64,000 bases of DNA from Todiramphus chloris collaris (lineage: Eukaryota; Chordata; Aves; Coraciiformes; Alcedinidae), in the NCBI GenBank assembly GCA_025345505.1, contig JANVCC010000030.1, forward strand, positions 4,312,533 to 4,376,532, written 5' to 3'. The notes below the pieces were generated by a model. It had not been told where the DNA came from. It saw only the letters and a program-made list of their open reading frames with translations, and ran no database searches. Below are positions 11,161 through 22,779 of the stretch, one piece after another. The number at the start of each line of letters is the position of its first letter. Position 1 is the stretch's first letter. The position numbers and the translations under genes are program-made.

Positions 11161-12185
11161 TTGTTGTTGAAGGTTTTGCTCCTATTTCACCAATTAAGGA
11201 CAAGAGAAAGTGTGTTTATTATTGCTGAAAGCTTTTTCTGGGGGTCTTGGTAAGGCCTCTGAGGCCACTCTAGTTTCAAGCTGAGCACCCCCTGCCTCCC
11301 CCAGCGAAGGAAGTAGCCAATGTGAAATTCTTTTGATATCTTGTGATGTGGCAGTGGTCAAACATTTCCTGTTCAATGTTTTTTCCAATGTATTTGTGGT
11401 TCTTTTCCCAGGAACAAATGTTTCAGGATTTCGGTGGTCTGGGCTTTACCAGACACTTCAGGCAAAGCTGGTAAACGCATCCACCTCGGAGCAGGGCAGC
11501 CTATGCGACCACTGTCACTTGGAGCATCCAAATGGGTTTTTTAGGAAATAATCCCACGTGTGCTTTCCCACTCAGTGTAAATTTCTTAAATGAAACACAT
11601 CTTTCCTCATTCTCACTGGTCCCCCCTAATAACTGCTGCTCTGTGTTGAGGTGAAATTTAACACTAGAATATTAGTTTTATTCCAGCTAATTATGTTACT
11701 GCTCATGAACCCTTGGATTTAGTGTTGGTCTGTTTCTAGTTATCCTGCCAAGGTTTTTACTTGACGGAGGGGGTCTGTTTCATACTACTTGGCCTCCCAA
11801 CCTTTGTAACCCCTGGTTTCCTCTCTTTTCTGAATCACAAGTTTATGTTCTCCCCTTCTGTGAAAAGATTGAAAGCTTGCTCTAGTACAAACGGACTAAA
11901 AAGCAGTAGTCATTTTTAGTAGATCTTAGCAAAACATTTTTGCTGAAAAATAAGGTAAATGCAGTTGTGACTGTTGATAGAAAGGAATCCAACTATTAAT
12001 AAAAAGCAGAGAGAGGTTTTGAAACAGGACTTCCACTGTTACAATAGAGACCTTTTCTATGACTTTATTTAGTGCAACACCTGTGGCTGCTCACATTGCT
12101 CGTGGCTGAAATAGTCCAGGTCTACGCAGAAAAAAGTGCTGCAGTTTCATTAACTTCTTTGTACTTTATGTCAGTGCTGTAACAA

Positions 12186-12228
12186 GGGCTGGGCTTGCAG
12201 GGGCCAGGCTTGGTAGGGGGGGGAGGGC
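12186..12228 (+). other. G-rich tract with G-quadruplex potential
   Basis: GGGCTGGG, a GGGG run, a G8 run and a GGG occur within about 43 bases. Most loops fit the usual 1-7 base limit, but one is about 12 bases, so the match to the canonical rule depends on splitting the G8 run. It is a weaker candidate than the tract at 36129-36149. Confidence 0.35.
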
Positions 12229-13786
12229 CAGGAGCAAAACTAGCCTGTGGTGAATGGGACCTGGCAAACCAGGGTCCTGTGCGGGGCTGCTCGGAGGATG
12301 ATTGGATGACCCAAATCCCACGTACCATGAGTGAGTGATCACCCGTGTGACCTACCAGTCATGACAGGGGTCCATGTGTATGCCCACCGAGCTGGTGCCC
12401 TCACTATGGGTGCTTCACTGAATCTCCACACCCATACCTAGAACTTTGCTGCCTCCTGGAATGTCTCTGCTTACAGATGGAGCTCTAATAAGAGGGGAAG
12501 ATGAAGTGAAAGGCACATCAGATGAAAGAAAACTGCTAGGTATCTGGGCACTCAGATTGTCCCAGGAAATATCCTTGAATGATTAAACTTCCCAAGTGGA
12601 ATCTCTTTGTGTTCCTGCTTGCAATAAAAATGATGCTTAGTGTTTTCAAAGTCAGAGATTGCTGCTTAAATTGAATTGAGAGTATGTTATCTGAATTTTG
12701 GCTGCTCTCTGCATGTCAAGACCTTAGGCCTTCTCCTGCCACTGTTCACACCTCAGGAAATCATCTGCCTTCCTCTGCTGATATCCATGCGATTGGTGTC
12801 CTACAGACAGCCACCTTACCACGGCGGGGTGTAAGCAAATGGATGTGTTTGCTGAATCTCATGGTTACTTTCTTCCAACCGACATTCCCATTAGATTTTG
12901 GTCCCTGGCTTCCTAATATTCATCCAGACTGCGGCTTTGTGTACTGTGTCTAAAAGCTGTAACTGTCCATTCTACAGGAAATACTGCTGCAGAGGATCAT
13001 TCAGATCATCATCGAACTATGAGAGGTGTATGGGAATGTTTATGCAACAAGAACTAATTCTTTCTTTTAAATACTGTGAGCAAGAGGAATTCAGATGTGT
13101 ATTGTAGCTGTTAGATTCTAATTGCTCTGAGCATGGGAGGACTAGCCAATGGTGCTTTATTTGTTTTGGGATGAAAGTGGATTTTGAGTATATTCAGGAA
13201 GTTTTAAAAAGGCAAACGGGACTCAGGTGCTTACAGGCTTTAAATGGGCCTCCTTGGACTCCCCTCTTGGTTTCCATAAAAGTTAGCTCCTGAGATTTAT
13301 CTTGGAATTAGAACGACATGTCTACCAAAATAATTTACTTTCTGCTTGATAAATATATAGACAGTAAAACACTTCTTGGCTGGTCATTGAAATTAGGGGC
13401 AGGAAATGGGATTCCAGTCTTTTGATGCTGCAGTGAAAGAGCTTCTGAAGCCAAAGCGTGGGAAAAAGTTGCTTCAGCTCTTTATTACTCTATTTCTGTA
13501 TGCAAGATGATTTTTAACAAAGGGGTTTAATCGCAAAAAAAAAAATAATTCCAACAACATAGACTTACTTGAGTTAAACTAAAATGCATTTAAAAATTTT
13601 ATATATCCAGCATTTAAACTCATTGAGTTGTCTTGACCAACATAATTCAGCAATGTGCGCTTCTTCTAGCTCATATTTCAATATGAGTTTTATTGGCTTT
13701 TTATAGTTCTGCTCAATTCAAACCAGAACGTGCTAGGGCTTTCCCAGCCCTGGCTCCTCTGGGTCCGATTCTGTTTTAATTCTTTA

Positions 13787-13870
13787 AGATCTGATTCTGC
13801 TCCCATTGTATTCTAGGACAAAACCACCAGTAATGTCAGGAAACCAACAGCCTTGATTCCCACTGAGGCT
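13787..13870. repeat. Possible ancient amniote interspersed repeat
   Basis: GATCTGATTCTGCTCCCATTG and, later, a CCCACTGAGGCTGG-type segment resemble the two sides of an old palindromic repeat that I recall with CCCATTGA and TCAATGGG arms. The match is fragmentary and the centre is eroded, so the boundaries are approximate. Confidence 0.3.
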
Positions 13871-16196
13871 GGTGGGAAGCAGAGCTGGGTAAGAATTACC
13901 AGGTTCTTCTGTTTTCTTAAACTAAACAATCCAGACTCCTTTGGTTCCCTCTCATAGACAGTCTGTCCAAGTTAACCCTATTGTGAACCTGTTCCAGCCT
14001 GAATTTTATTCAGCATGGGTGACTCGATTGTGCACAGTGTCTCTGAGATCCCAGAAGTGTGTAATAGAGTGAATAATCCCGTGGCTTAATTCATCAGAGG
14101 TACCCTTTGGCCCTTATCAAGGTGTGCTTCATTGATACCATGTAGTCGTCCCTAACCATCACTCCACGAACCTTTCTCAATCTGAAAGGGTGAAGGATGA
14201 GTTTCAGGTTTGTAACAGATAACTTGCTATTTGTATTATTAAATGTCAAACAGTTTCTTCCCTTTTTGTTTACATACCCCTACTTTCTGTGATAAAATCG
14301 CTAATGAAAGCATTTAATAAGCACAGCGAGAAGTATGCCCTACAAAAGTGTCCATTAATAATCTTCCTCCAAGCCATACTACTCACCTTTTCCTTCCAAT
14401 AACAACAACTTGACATTTCCGGACAAGTTGGAAGATAACTGAAAATTGTGTAACAGAAGACCTGGAATAAAGGCAACTGTTGCATAGTCCTCAGCTTCAA
14501 TTTGTAGTGCCGAGTGTGGGGTAAGCTTGTACTGCAAGCTTTTATAAGTGAGAGAAGACATGCTAGATCTTTCTGAACAATCAAAATAGTCTTGGAGTAT
14601 CCCTAAAGAGTCAAATGAAGAAGAAACTGCATTGCGGGGAATTCAACATATATACTTTATTACTTTGCCAAGGGATTTTATTGAAGTCAGGCAAAAACTG
14701 TTCACCTACAGTGAAGGAGCATTCCTCCTTTTGTGCAACTAGACCTTTGCTCCATGTGACATGCAAAATTTCTCCTTAAACTTTGAAATCTTTTACTATA
14801 ACTGAAGGAACACAAAGATTTGACTGTCCTCTCTATCCAGTGGCTTTCTCTGCATAGTCCTTCTTCCCATGAATTTAAAATAGTTTGCTTCGAAAATGTA
14901 AAATCACAGTGAATTCAAGTAAAGTGACAGCATGCACTGCTTCATTACATTATGTGTCAGAGTAAATCAGTGGTCCCCCAGCTCCTTTTTGTTAGAGATC
15001 TCCTCTGCATTGGCTTGGCAGATTGGCACTGCTTCTGTCTATCTCCCATGTCACCTTGCTTCCTAATCATGTACAATTACACTCTACATATGAGCTGCTT
15101 TTGCCACTTGCTCTGGTTTAGGTCACTGCAATACCAAAGAGAAGCTGCTTTGCTTTCAAGGCACCAACCACAGATGTGTCCTTAAATCTCTTTTACAGCT
15201 TTCTTCTGATCTTTATCTTATCCTCCACCAAGAAGAGAAAGAGGAGGAGAAGAAAACATGTCATTTGGGGTTTTCTCTGCATTAGCACTGTTCTGAGTTT
15301 TGTATGCAGCATCTGCATTTTTCATCGGAGGGTTGCTGAATAGACCTGAGAGTATGAAACAGAACAAATGACTAGACCGCTAAAATAGCTGCATGTTTTT
15401 AGGTTACTTATGTATGAAGATGTATGTGCTTAAAATTTCTCAGAAGACCTTACCCTTATGTAAAACTACCACTGACCATGAGATTTCAGTTTTGCTATGG
15501 CTTCGTATATGAAATCAATTTATTTTGCAAAAAGTTGTTAACTTCAGTTGTCTGTAATCTTTGCCACAGTTTCTGCCATCTTGTGTGCAAACTCTGCTAT
15601 GGATTTAGTAAAAACAGACCTGTTCACAGCTGAGAACATCATCTCACCCAGCTGACTTACCATGAGTTTCCTTATCATACACTCTCACACTGTACTGAAA
15701 GCTGAATGCTGCTTTCCGTTTGAAGCCTTTAGGATTAACATTGACAATGAATGGGAAAAGAGCTCAGGGGAGGTTTGTTTGATTCCTCTCATGCTGAGGA
15801 TCCAGTGCTTAGAGAAACAGGCTTCTACTTGTTTAGGTGATTTTATTTGATAAGATCCTCCTAGCACTTTAGAGGTCACAATAAATTTGCATGCATTTGT
15901 GGATGAGGATCTGGAGACCAAAGTTCGAGGCTGTGTGATCCCACATCCCTTCCCACTGCCATGACACAACACACCAGTGCTGATGTATGGTCGCAGCAGA
16001 GAACAATGCACTTCAAACTGATTAGATGCCAGTCCCGGGTGGAACAAAGGGACATGCCAACAGGGTGAGGTGGGATGCCGGCACTGGGCTTCTGCTCCCT
16101 GGCCCCTTGGGCTTCATTCAGCAGCAGCGTCTCACAGCTGCTTTGTTTATTTGTTCCACGATTACATGTATGAGCTTCCAGAATTTATGAGATCAG

Positions 16197-16309
16197 AGGT
16201 CAAGTGAAAGGCCACAGTTCACAGGTCAAGTGAGAGGCTAAAATTTGTGAAACCAAGGAAATGACAGGACAGTGCCAAGTGAAAGGTCAAAAGTCAAGTG
16301 AAAGGTTCA
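16197..16309 (+). promoter_or_regulatory. Four-copy 15-bp motif array with NK2-like and nuclear-receptor half-sites
   Basis: A degenerate 15-mer AGGTCAAGTGAAAGG occurs at 16197-16211, at 16223-16237 (AAA replaced by AGA), at 16272-16286 (starting GTGCC) and at 16291-16305 (starting AAGTC). Each copy has a TCAAGTG or CCAAGTG core. TCAAGTG is the known high-affinity core for NK2-class homeodomain factors. AGGTCA half-sites for nuclear receptors occur at 16197, 16223 and 16284, with an AGGTTCA at 16303. Start-to-start spacings are 26, 49 and 19 bp, so this is not a simple tandem satellite. It may be a homotypic binding-site cluster or the remnant of a decayed minisatellite. The motif copies are seen directly; binding is inferred. 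Confidence 0.45.
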
Positions 16310-17682
16310 GCGTGGATGAAAGTGAGCAGACTGAGCGCCGGCCAGACCACACACCCAAGTGGACCCATACCAACGTCGTCAGCATCAAAACGCGGCTGAA
16401 ATTTCATTCCCTGGCATAGACCCGCGACAGGAGATGGGTTGAGCAGGCATCGCTCAGATCAGGCTCCAGGGCTGGCTGTCGTGGTGCTGTTTGAGGTTAA
16501 TCGAGGTTGATTCAATCTTGGGTTCAGATAGGTGTTGACAGCAATGATTTCTGAACTTTTCTCACAAAATTTCCATCAGGATGGGACAAGTAGAGTCAGA
16601 TCCTCTCCTCTTGCCAATAGTTTTATTTCTGTAGTATGAGTCCATGCCACTTCTTCTTTCACCTCTTCCCCTGTATTTATACGTAAAAATCAGTCTTGTA
16701 TACACGTAAACCAGATCAATCATGATGTCTGTTCCACATTTGAATGCTGTTGCATCAGAGAACAATAATTCCCTTTTGATTCTCCTTTCAGTGTGCTTTT
16801 CTAACATCAGCTTGAGGCAGCCAAGCACACACTCACTTCAGGCTCCTGGTTTGTCCCTTAGAGACCTGTCATTGTACATTGAATACTTTCCTATCTGTTT
16901 TTTCTTTTTGCAAATAAAAAAATAGAACAAAATTCAATGCCAGTCCAGACATCAGTTCATCAAAAATAACTACGTTAAACCTTGCTGCTGTTTTCAGGTG
17001 ACTTTTGTCCTGTTTAAGTTTCAAGAAATTGTAGTATCCTCAGGAGCTGAGAGGAAGAAATAATACAAGGAAAAATGATGTCACGCTTGTTTTCCTCCAG
17101 TCATCCCTTTCTTCAGAAAGACTTCAAACAAAGCAATGAAGTCTGTTTTTTAACAAAGGACATTAACCAATTAGCAAAACAAAGTTAATATTGGCGCACC
17201 TTGTAATGGTGCAAAGGACCATGACAATAATTAGGCTCCATATTAAAAAATGAGAGGCCTTCTTTCTCTTCCTAAACTGTTTCCTTGCTCTCATAAGCCA
17301 CAGTCCCCAGTGACATGCCTCCTGGAATATGTCTTCCAGTTGTCTCCTGTTGAGTTGGGCCCCTGAGAAACAGACTCATCTTCCGGTCAGAAAAAAAAAG
17401 GCAACTGTTAACTGGGACGATGATGGAATGCAAATCAGTGTTTTAGTACCTAGAGTTGATAGTCCTCAAAACGTTTTATCTTGCCTATACCACTTACATC
17501 CTTTCTAGATTAAACTTCAAATTCCCAGTGTTTGTTCAGCTTCCCAACCCCACTCAGAAAAGGTGGGATGTGGAGTGAAACAGTGTGTGCTTGTTGAGAG
17601 AGATCAAGATCTTGATGCCAACCCATGTCAAATCACAGGCTTCCTAGAAAATCAATATTTATGCCAATTAAGAGCAATTGCA

Positions 17683-17745
17683 GAGGTTGGAGAAGGTGAC
17701 TTCTAAAGATCCCTTCCAACCCAAACTATTCAATGACCCTATGAA
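17683..17745 (+). mobile_element. CR1 LINE, short 3'-end fragment
   Basis: The segment follows the CR1 3' end in order: a GGTTGGAG segment, then CTTCTAAAGATCCCTTCCAACCC, then AACTATTCAATGACCCTATGA. This is a mutated form of the usual octamer-repeat tail. Only about 60 bp remain, as is typical of 5'-truncated CR1 insertions. Divergence is visible throughout, so the copy is old. No reverse-transcriptase coding sequence is present. Confidence 0.8.
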
Positions 17746-17793
17746 AAAGAGGTTAAAAATTGCAAAAAGCCATGAGCTGGTCCTTGATTTAAA

Positions 17794-17830
17794 CCCAGTT
17801 CCACAGAAGGATTTAGGTGCTGCAGCACTG
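17794..17830. repeat. Possible fragment of an ancient amniote repeat
   Basis: CCCAGTTCCACAGAAGGATTTAGGTGC resembles a phrase I recall from an old repeat family abundant in turtles. It lies 50 bp downstream of a CR1 tail. About 27 bases match, and the rest is not recognisable. Confidence 0.3.
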
Positions 17831-18509
17831 AGGTCTTCAACATCTAATCACTAAACATCTGGCTCCAGCAATAGCTTTCCTATAGCTATGTAGGAGTAAT
17901 CTACTCTTTTGAGCAAATTGATCCACCTCCTCCAGGCCCTTCTAGGTGTGTCCCAAGTTGGCATTTGCAAAATCAACCTGTTGTACCTATCTGCATTCAC
18001 CATCATGGGTCATAATGACACATATGACATCTTAAATCCCTCTTCTGTGCCTCCCAATACAGAGGTATAGGATGATATTGGTTTAAAACACTTTGATGAT
18101 ATTAATTTCATGTTTCTTCCATGGGCAACACAGTCATCTGCTAGTTGGTATTCTCCCACTCCAAATTACATGGAGTGTTATTTATACTTACGAGTGGTTG
18201 TCTTGTTGGGAATTGCAGTGAATCACATCACTGTTCTCATTTGCTGCACATCTGCTATCTGCTTTGCACAGCAGTGTGGGGACAGTTTGTTGAGTGGCAT
18301 GTTAATACCATTTATTTTTTTAAGCCTAACTAGGGGTATAAAATTCCTGGTCAAAATTCTGTCCTTGTACTCTGAGCACTGGTAAATGAGTATCTCCTTA
18401 CAACTGTTTTCTTTCTAGCAGGAAAAGTATAACTTGGTGTTTACACGTAGGAGTGTTCAGTGTTCTCTGGGAAATGGGACTGACAAAAGAAACCTGTGAA
18501 GTCATCTAA

Positions 18510-18589
18510 GGCCAAATTCTTTCCACTGAAATCTGTATGTATGGGACCCGCTGAACTTGCACATGTATATCTGAGGGCAGATTTTGACC
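18510..18589. repeat. 80-bp element with degenerate terminal inverted repeats
   Basis: The left end GGCCAAATTCTTTCC (18510-18524) pairs with the right end GGGCAGATTTTGACC (18575-18589), whose reverse complement is GGTCAAAATCTGCCC; 11 of 15 positions agree. The ends match the GGCCAAATTCTG-type terminus of an old non-autonomous element that I recall from reptile genomes. At 80 bp it cannot encode anything. The inverted repeat is visible; the family name is not known to me. Confidence 0.5.
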
Positions 18590-19060
18590 GTAGGTAAGCA
18601 AACAGCTACGACCAAAGAGTTGTTTACTTTTCCTAAGTTTTTGCCTTTCCTGGGTATTATTACTCTCATAAATTTTGTTGAGCTACACTTTCAAAAGTTA
18701 AGACTCTAGGCCCCAGAGGATGAAATACAGCAGCCCAATTACACATAACCAGAGTCAGGACCTAAAAGACAGGAGTTTTTGAAAGATATGAACAATATTT
18801 AGAGAGCTGGTTAATATTAATTCCTTTGGGAACTATAAGTCTGGCCATTAATAGGCTTAGAGTGATAAAACTGGCAATCTGGTGTGCACGTATAGATGAT
18901 ATTGTCAAAAAAAAGCAATTAGTAGCACAGAAAGCATATGCACATATGGTGAGCAGGTTGAAATGAGAAATACCGCCAGTAATATGATAACAGAGTTAAT
19001 GGCAAAAGAAGAATGAAACAGTAGCACAATTTATTCCTCACCTAAATGGAGCTGAGATCT

Positions 19061-19124
19061 TTTAATCCAAACAGATTTTCTTTCTCTGATTTTTTTTCAT
19101 CTAAACAGGTTTTCTTTCTCATTC
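19061..19124 (+). repeat. 34-bp-period tandem duplication
   Basis: The first 26 bases of the copies at 19061-19086 and 19095-19120 agree at 23 positions, sharing AAACAG followed by TTTTCTTTCTC. It is an imperfect two-copy duplication in pyrimidine-rich DNA, probably from slippage. Confidence 0.7.
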
Positions 19125-20351
19125 TCTCTGGCTATCACTAAGGTCCTGGAGTCAAGGCATCAGACAAATGCTTCTTGTCTACCTTCCTACACATATTTGA
19201 CTGAGACTAGAGAATGTGATTATTTGCTGGAGGATCTCTCTGAAATTGGGGTTGAAAGCCACGATCTGAGTCTCTCTGGAGTTCAGTAGAAATACTGGCA
19301 ACAGCATCCCAATCTGAAATGTCCCTCCCACCCAGGTCTAGCTTGTCAAGCATTTTAAATTGGCCGAATATCATGTTCCCTACCAACTCTTCTTATCTTG
19401 GTAGAGGAATATATGAGCTCAGATGGGCTCTAAGAGCAGGATTTCACTGTGTTTCAAGCAGGTGCCAAAAGACTGGAGGATACTGCTTTACAGGCTGCAT
19501 AGAGCCCATTCTGATGTTACAGATGACTGATTGACTTATCTCCGAAGTGCGTTCAATCCCTCGCACGCTTTCATCTTTATCTCATTATGCTCTTTTAGGG
19601 TTAAAAACAAGGAGTTTGCAGGGCAGCTAAAACACTTTCTGTATCCTTGTCGGGCGTGGGGGGGAAGTTACCATAAACATAGCCCTGCCAGCCTTTGAGC
19701 TGAGTGAGAGCTTTAGCATTTTGGCTTTGGAAAGGTATACACCTGTCACTCTAAAATGGAGCAGATGGGTTATAATCTTATCTGCTTGCCTTAGATTTGT
19801 TGTCAGAAGGAAGTGAGGTAAGGGCAAGTGGTAAATGCACTGCAGTTTATCTGAGATTCAGGCTACGCTGTTCACCTCAATGTACTGCCTAAGAAATTGG
19901 TGAATGGGAATATTTTGACTTCGCCCGAGCAATTGTGTTCTCAATTCTTACCTTATGTTGTTGAATAAATAATTGATATTATAGGAACAAAAGACTTGGC
20001 TTGTCTTGCAGCTTCTTGTGAGTTGAAATCCTATTTTGATAGCACTGTCCTCTTATTTTGCATATACCTTGAGAGAAGAAAATTGAGCAACCTGTGTCAT
20101 TGCTGGTAAATAATAACTTTTTATTAGTATTGACTGCTGTTCCGTCCTATTACATTACTTCCTTTTCTTCCTACTAATTATTTAGAGGTTGTTGCACAGA
20201 TAGTAGCAATTGAATGGTGCGTGTATAATATAAAGAAGCCTCTTGCTGCTTTTGCCACTGGAATTGTCTGCTCGTGCAATACGGTACGTGGAAAACACTT
20301 GTGTTCTCCTTAAGGCTTTGTCATCTAAAAAATGCACATAACTTCAGAGAT

Positions 20352-20431
20352 CCAGGTCTGATTATAGGGTCAGCAAAGGAAAGGGTAATCGCTCAAGCTT
20401 CAGTGGGCCTAATCACTCCCTGTGGAGTGAT
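20352..20431. repeat. Old-repeat-like stretch ending in a perfect 8-bp hairpin
   Basis: ATCACTCC (20412-20419) and GGAGTGAT (20424-20431) are perfect inverted repeats around a CTGT loop. The upstream words TCCAGGTCTGATTATAGG and CTTCAGTGGGCC resemble an ancient palindromic amniote repeat. The hairpin is certain; repeat membership is a tentative inference. Confidence 0.4.
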
Positions 20432-21059
20432 AATTACTGTCCTTCACCATGCTTAGACTGCAAGCACTGTCTGCTCTGTCAAATAGCTTCTCTTGCTTCC
20501 TGCCCTCTATTAGAATATTAAATCCTTCAACTGGCAAACCATTTTGACTCTCTAGATTAATAATAATAAAAAAGAAAAAAAAATAGATGCCGTCCACTGA
20601 AGCAGAACACAGATTTTCACACAATAAGACACAACACCTTATATATCACACACTGAGAGAAACATCAGGAAAGTTTCCAGCATGAAAACTACTGAAAACT
20701 ATGTCAGATATGGGCATTTATCATTGTATTTAGAAAACAGGAAATTATTTGGCCCATCTCATCCCAGCTGGAATGTGGAAGATGAATCTAGGACCATGGA
20801 GCATAATTATTTACAACTCGGAATATAAAAACCTGCACAGCACTACTGAAAGCAGGCCAGGAAATAGCTAAAATATCAAAATGATCTGAAAAGGAACAGA
20901 AGGTGCCAAAAGGTTGAGAATTTGTGAAAGATTGACCTGCAGTTAAGGGTTTCATAGAAAATCTAGAAAGGATTGGAATCAGTTTGGGGGAGTTAGAGGA
21001 AAATATAAAACCACTTCCCATCTTGGCAATTGGGAAAGACTGGAGTAAGCTGGAATTTG

Positions 21060-21077
21060 TTTTTTTTTTTTTTTTTT
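21060..21077 (+). repeat. T18 homopolymer
   Basis: Eighteen uninterrupted T residues. On the minus strand this would be a poly-A run, but no retroposon body was recognised on either side. Confidence 0.85.
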
Positions 21078-21244
21078 AATCTACTGGAAATATTAGATAT
21101 CACATTGGTATGTTTATTTTCTACTTTCAGTAATGCAAGATTGGCAGTAGTATCCCACAGGCTGGGAACGCCTGTGTGCTGGAGCTGATGCTGCTCGTAT
21201 CCCAAGAATTTACTGTCTCTTAGCTTTTGGGGCTAATCTAAGGG

Positions 21245-21286
21245 CCACTGCAGTCAACAGGATTCTTTCAGAGGGATTTGGATCAA
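21245..21286. repeat. Possible ancient repeat fragment
   Basis: CACTGCAGTCAACAGGATTC followed by AGGGATTTGGATCA resembles a worn right half of a palindromic amniote repeat. The match is short and the boundaries are approximate. Confidence 0.25.
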
Positions 21287-21845
21287 ACACTTGAGTTCTA
21301 TGCTTGCATAATTATAAAAATCGTCCACTGGGAGCAGTTCAATGATGAGAGAGAATAAGCCAAGGTTTTCATGAATCCTTTCTACTGCCTATTTACTGAA
21401 GATACGTCTCCCTCCACTCCCAGGTCTATTTTTGGCTCCATCCTACAATGTTTAGGTTGTCTGATGTCTCCAGGTCCTGCAGAATCAGCCTCCCAGCTGC
21501 TAAAACTGGCTTCCAAGGAAGCGCTTGTTGTGATTTGCTTGTAGCATGCTTTGGAAAGAGCAAATAGCAGACTTGAGGACTAGAGGTGGTGTATTACAAA
21601 AATAGCAGTTATACTTTCCAAGTATGTCACAGCTGTGAAACAGTCTTGACATGAAACGACAGAAGAGGTGCCACCTTGCTAGGCTGCAGGTATGGTTGCT
21701 GATACGAGCAGATGCTGGAGCAATCCTGGAGCTTTTCATGCTTGAGTCAGGAACTGAAAACCTATGAAAAGGTTCAGGGTGGGATTTGCTTTTGGGAAAA
21801 AGGCAATGAGAGCTGTCAGGAAATGCACCAAAAGTTTTAAAAATG

Positions 21846-21940
21846 AACTCCTAAAGTTAGGCTCCTACACTTATATTTTAGGGTTCTGAGTAAGTTTGGT
21901 CTGATTTAAGAAAAATGCCGGCACTGGAGATCAACATGCC
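21846..21940. repeat. Probable ancient amniote interspersed repeat
   Basis: The ordered words CCTAAAGTTAGGCTCCTA, TATTTTAGGG and GTCTGATTT followed by GGCACTGGAGATCAAC match the order of an old reptilian repeat I recall (TTAGGCTCCTAAATC...TTTAGG...CCTGATTTTCAG...). Three or more ordered matches make this better than a chance similarity. No family name can be given without a library search. Confidence 0.4.
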
Positions 21941-22751
21941 TAATTAAGAACTCTCCCCACTGCATTTTAGTGAAAAAGTAAAACTTAGAAACTAGAAGAT
22001 GTCTTTCACAAAGAAGCACACGTAAAAGAAAGACTTACTCAGCAATGCAACTGCTGGAGCTGCAGAATGACCTTAGGAATTCACATACTGCAAGTAAATA
22101 TTTATTGCCATTAAATGGTTGGCCCCAAAAGCAAGCATTCATATTCTGGCTAACCATGTGGAAACTGAGTTCATGCACATGTTGTCAGCCATAGGCCCTG
22201 CACCACATCATTAATCTGTGATAAGTATTTGGGAGGAAGAGGCTGGGTGTGCGGGGAGGCTGCATGCTCGGTCCTGTGGTGTGAAGGGGAAGATCATGTA
22301 ATAACAGAAAAATAGAGTGGGTGTCACAAAAAACAAGCCACTTACCTCCAGCAGCAGTGAAATTTATAGTAAAGTTTCTCTTACTTTTCTACCCTGCATG
22401 AAAGGAGTGCAGCAATAAAAATAAATATTATGTTTTGTCCAAATATCTTCTTTCAAGGCACCCACCATAACACTTTATTAGTAGGTCCTCCTCTGAAAGG
22501 ACCAGAGCAACAGCTCTTAAAACTTCAGTTATTTCCTCACCACTTCTTCCCTTGTTATTCACATACTTATGAGATATTCTTTTAGTTACATCATTAATTG
22601 ATAAGCTTTGCGTATGTATTTTTGTATGTCTTCAAAAGTGTAATAGAGCTTTTGAAGTCATTTCATCTGACTGTGCGACCATTGACTGCTACCTTATCAT
22701 GAGCAGATTTTCATGATAGAGCTGACAAAATCAATGACATAAGATTTAAAT

Positions 22752-22779
22752 AAAAAAAAAAAGGGGGGGGGGGGTTGGG
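22752..22779 (+). repeat. A11-G12 tract with G-quadruplex motif
   Basis: Eleven As (22752-22762) run directly into twelve Gs (22763-22774), then TTGGG. The G part fits four G3 tracts with short loops (22763-22779). A long G homopolymer is rare and unstable, so its length in the assembly may be wrong. Confidence 0.7.

Larger units (their letters stand above)
11165..16190. other. Anonymous AT-rich non-coding sequence
   Basis: No gene is supported. Minor features are a G-rich tract at 12186-12228 (listed separately), an A-run near 13536-13545, and an old-repeat-like stretch at 13787-13870. Open frames of up to 120 codons (15685-16047, minus) have no recognisable domain. A phrase near 14968 that resembles the start of an old DNA-transposon-type repeat was too short to call. 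Confidence 0.55.
16312..20350. other. Non-coding sequence with a CR1 fragment and old repeats
   Basis: Apart from the separately listed repeats, no gene is supported. A 91-codon plus-strand frame at 18110-18385 has no recognised domain and no plausible gene context. Confidence 0.55.

Noticed and set aside
14960..15000. CAGTGGTCCCCCAGCTCC as the start of an old DNA-transposon-type repeat
   Set aside because: The match is about 20 bases of common wording and is not continued downstream.
20083..20110. TTGAGCAACCTG as a CR1 fragment
   Set aside because: A single 12-base match to the CR1 3' region without the following GGTGTCCCTGCC or CCTTCCAACC segments.
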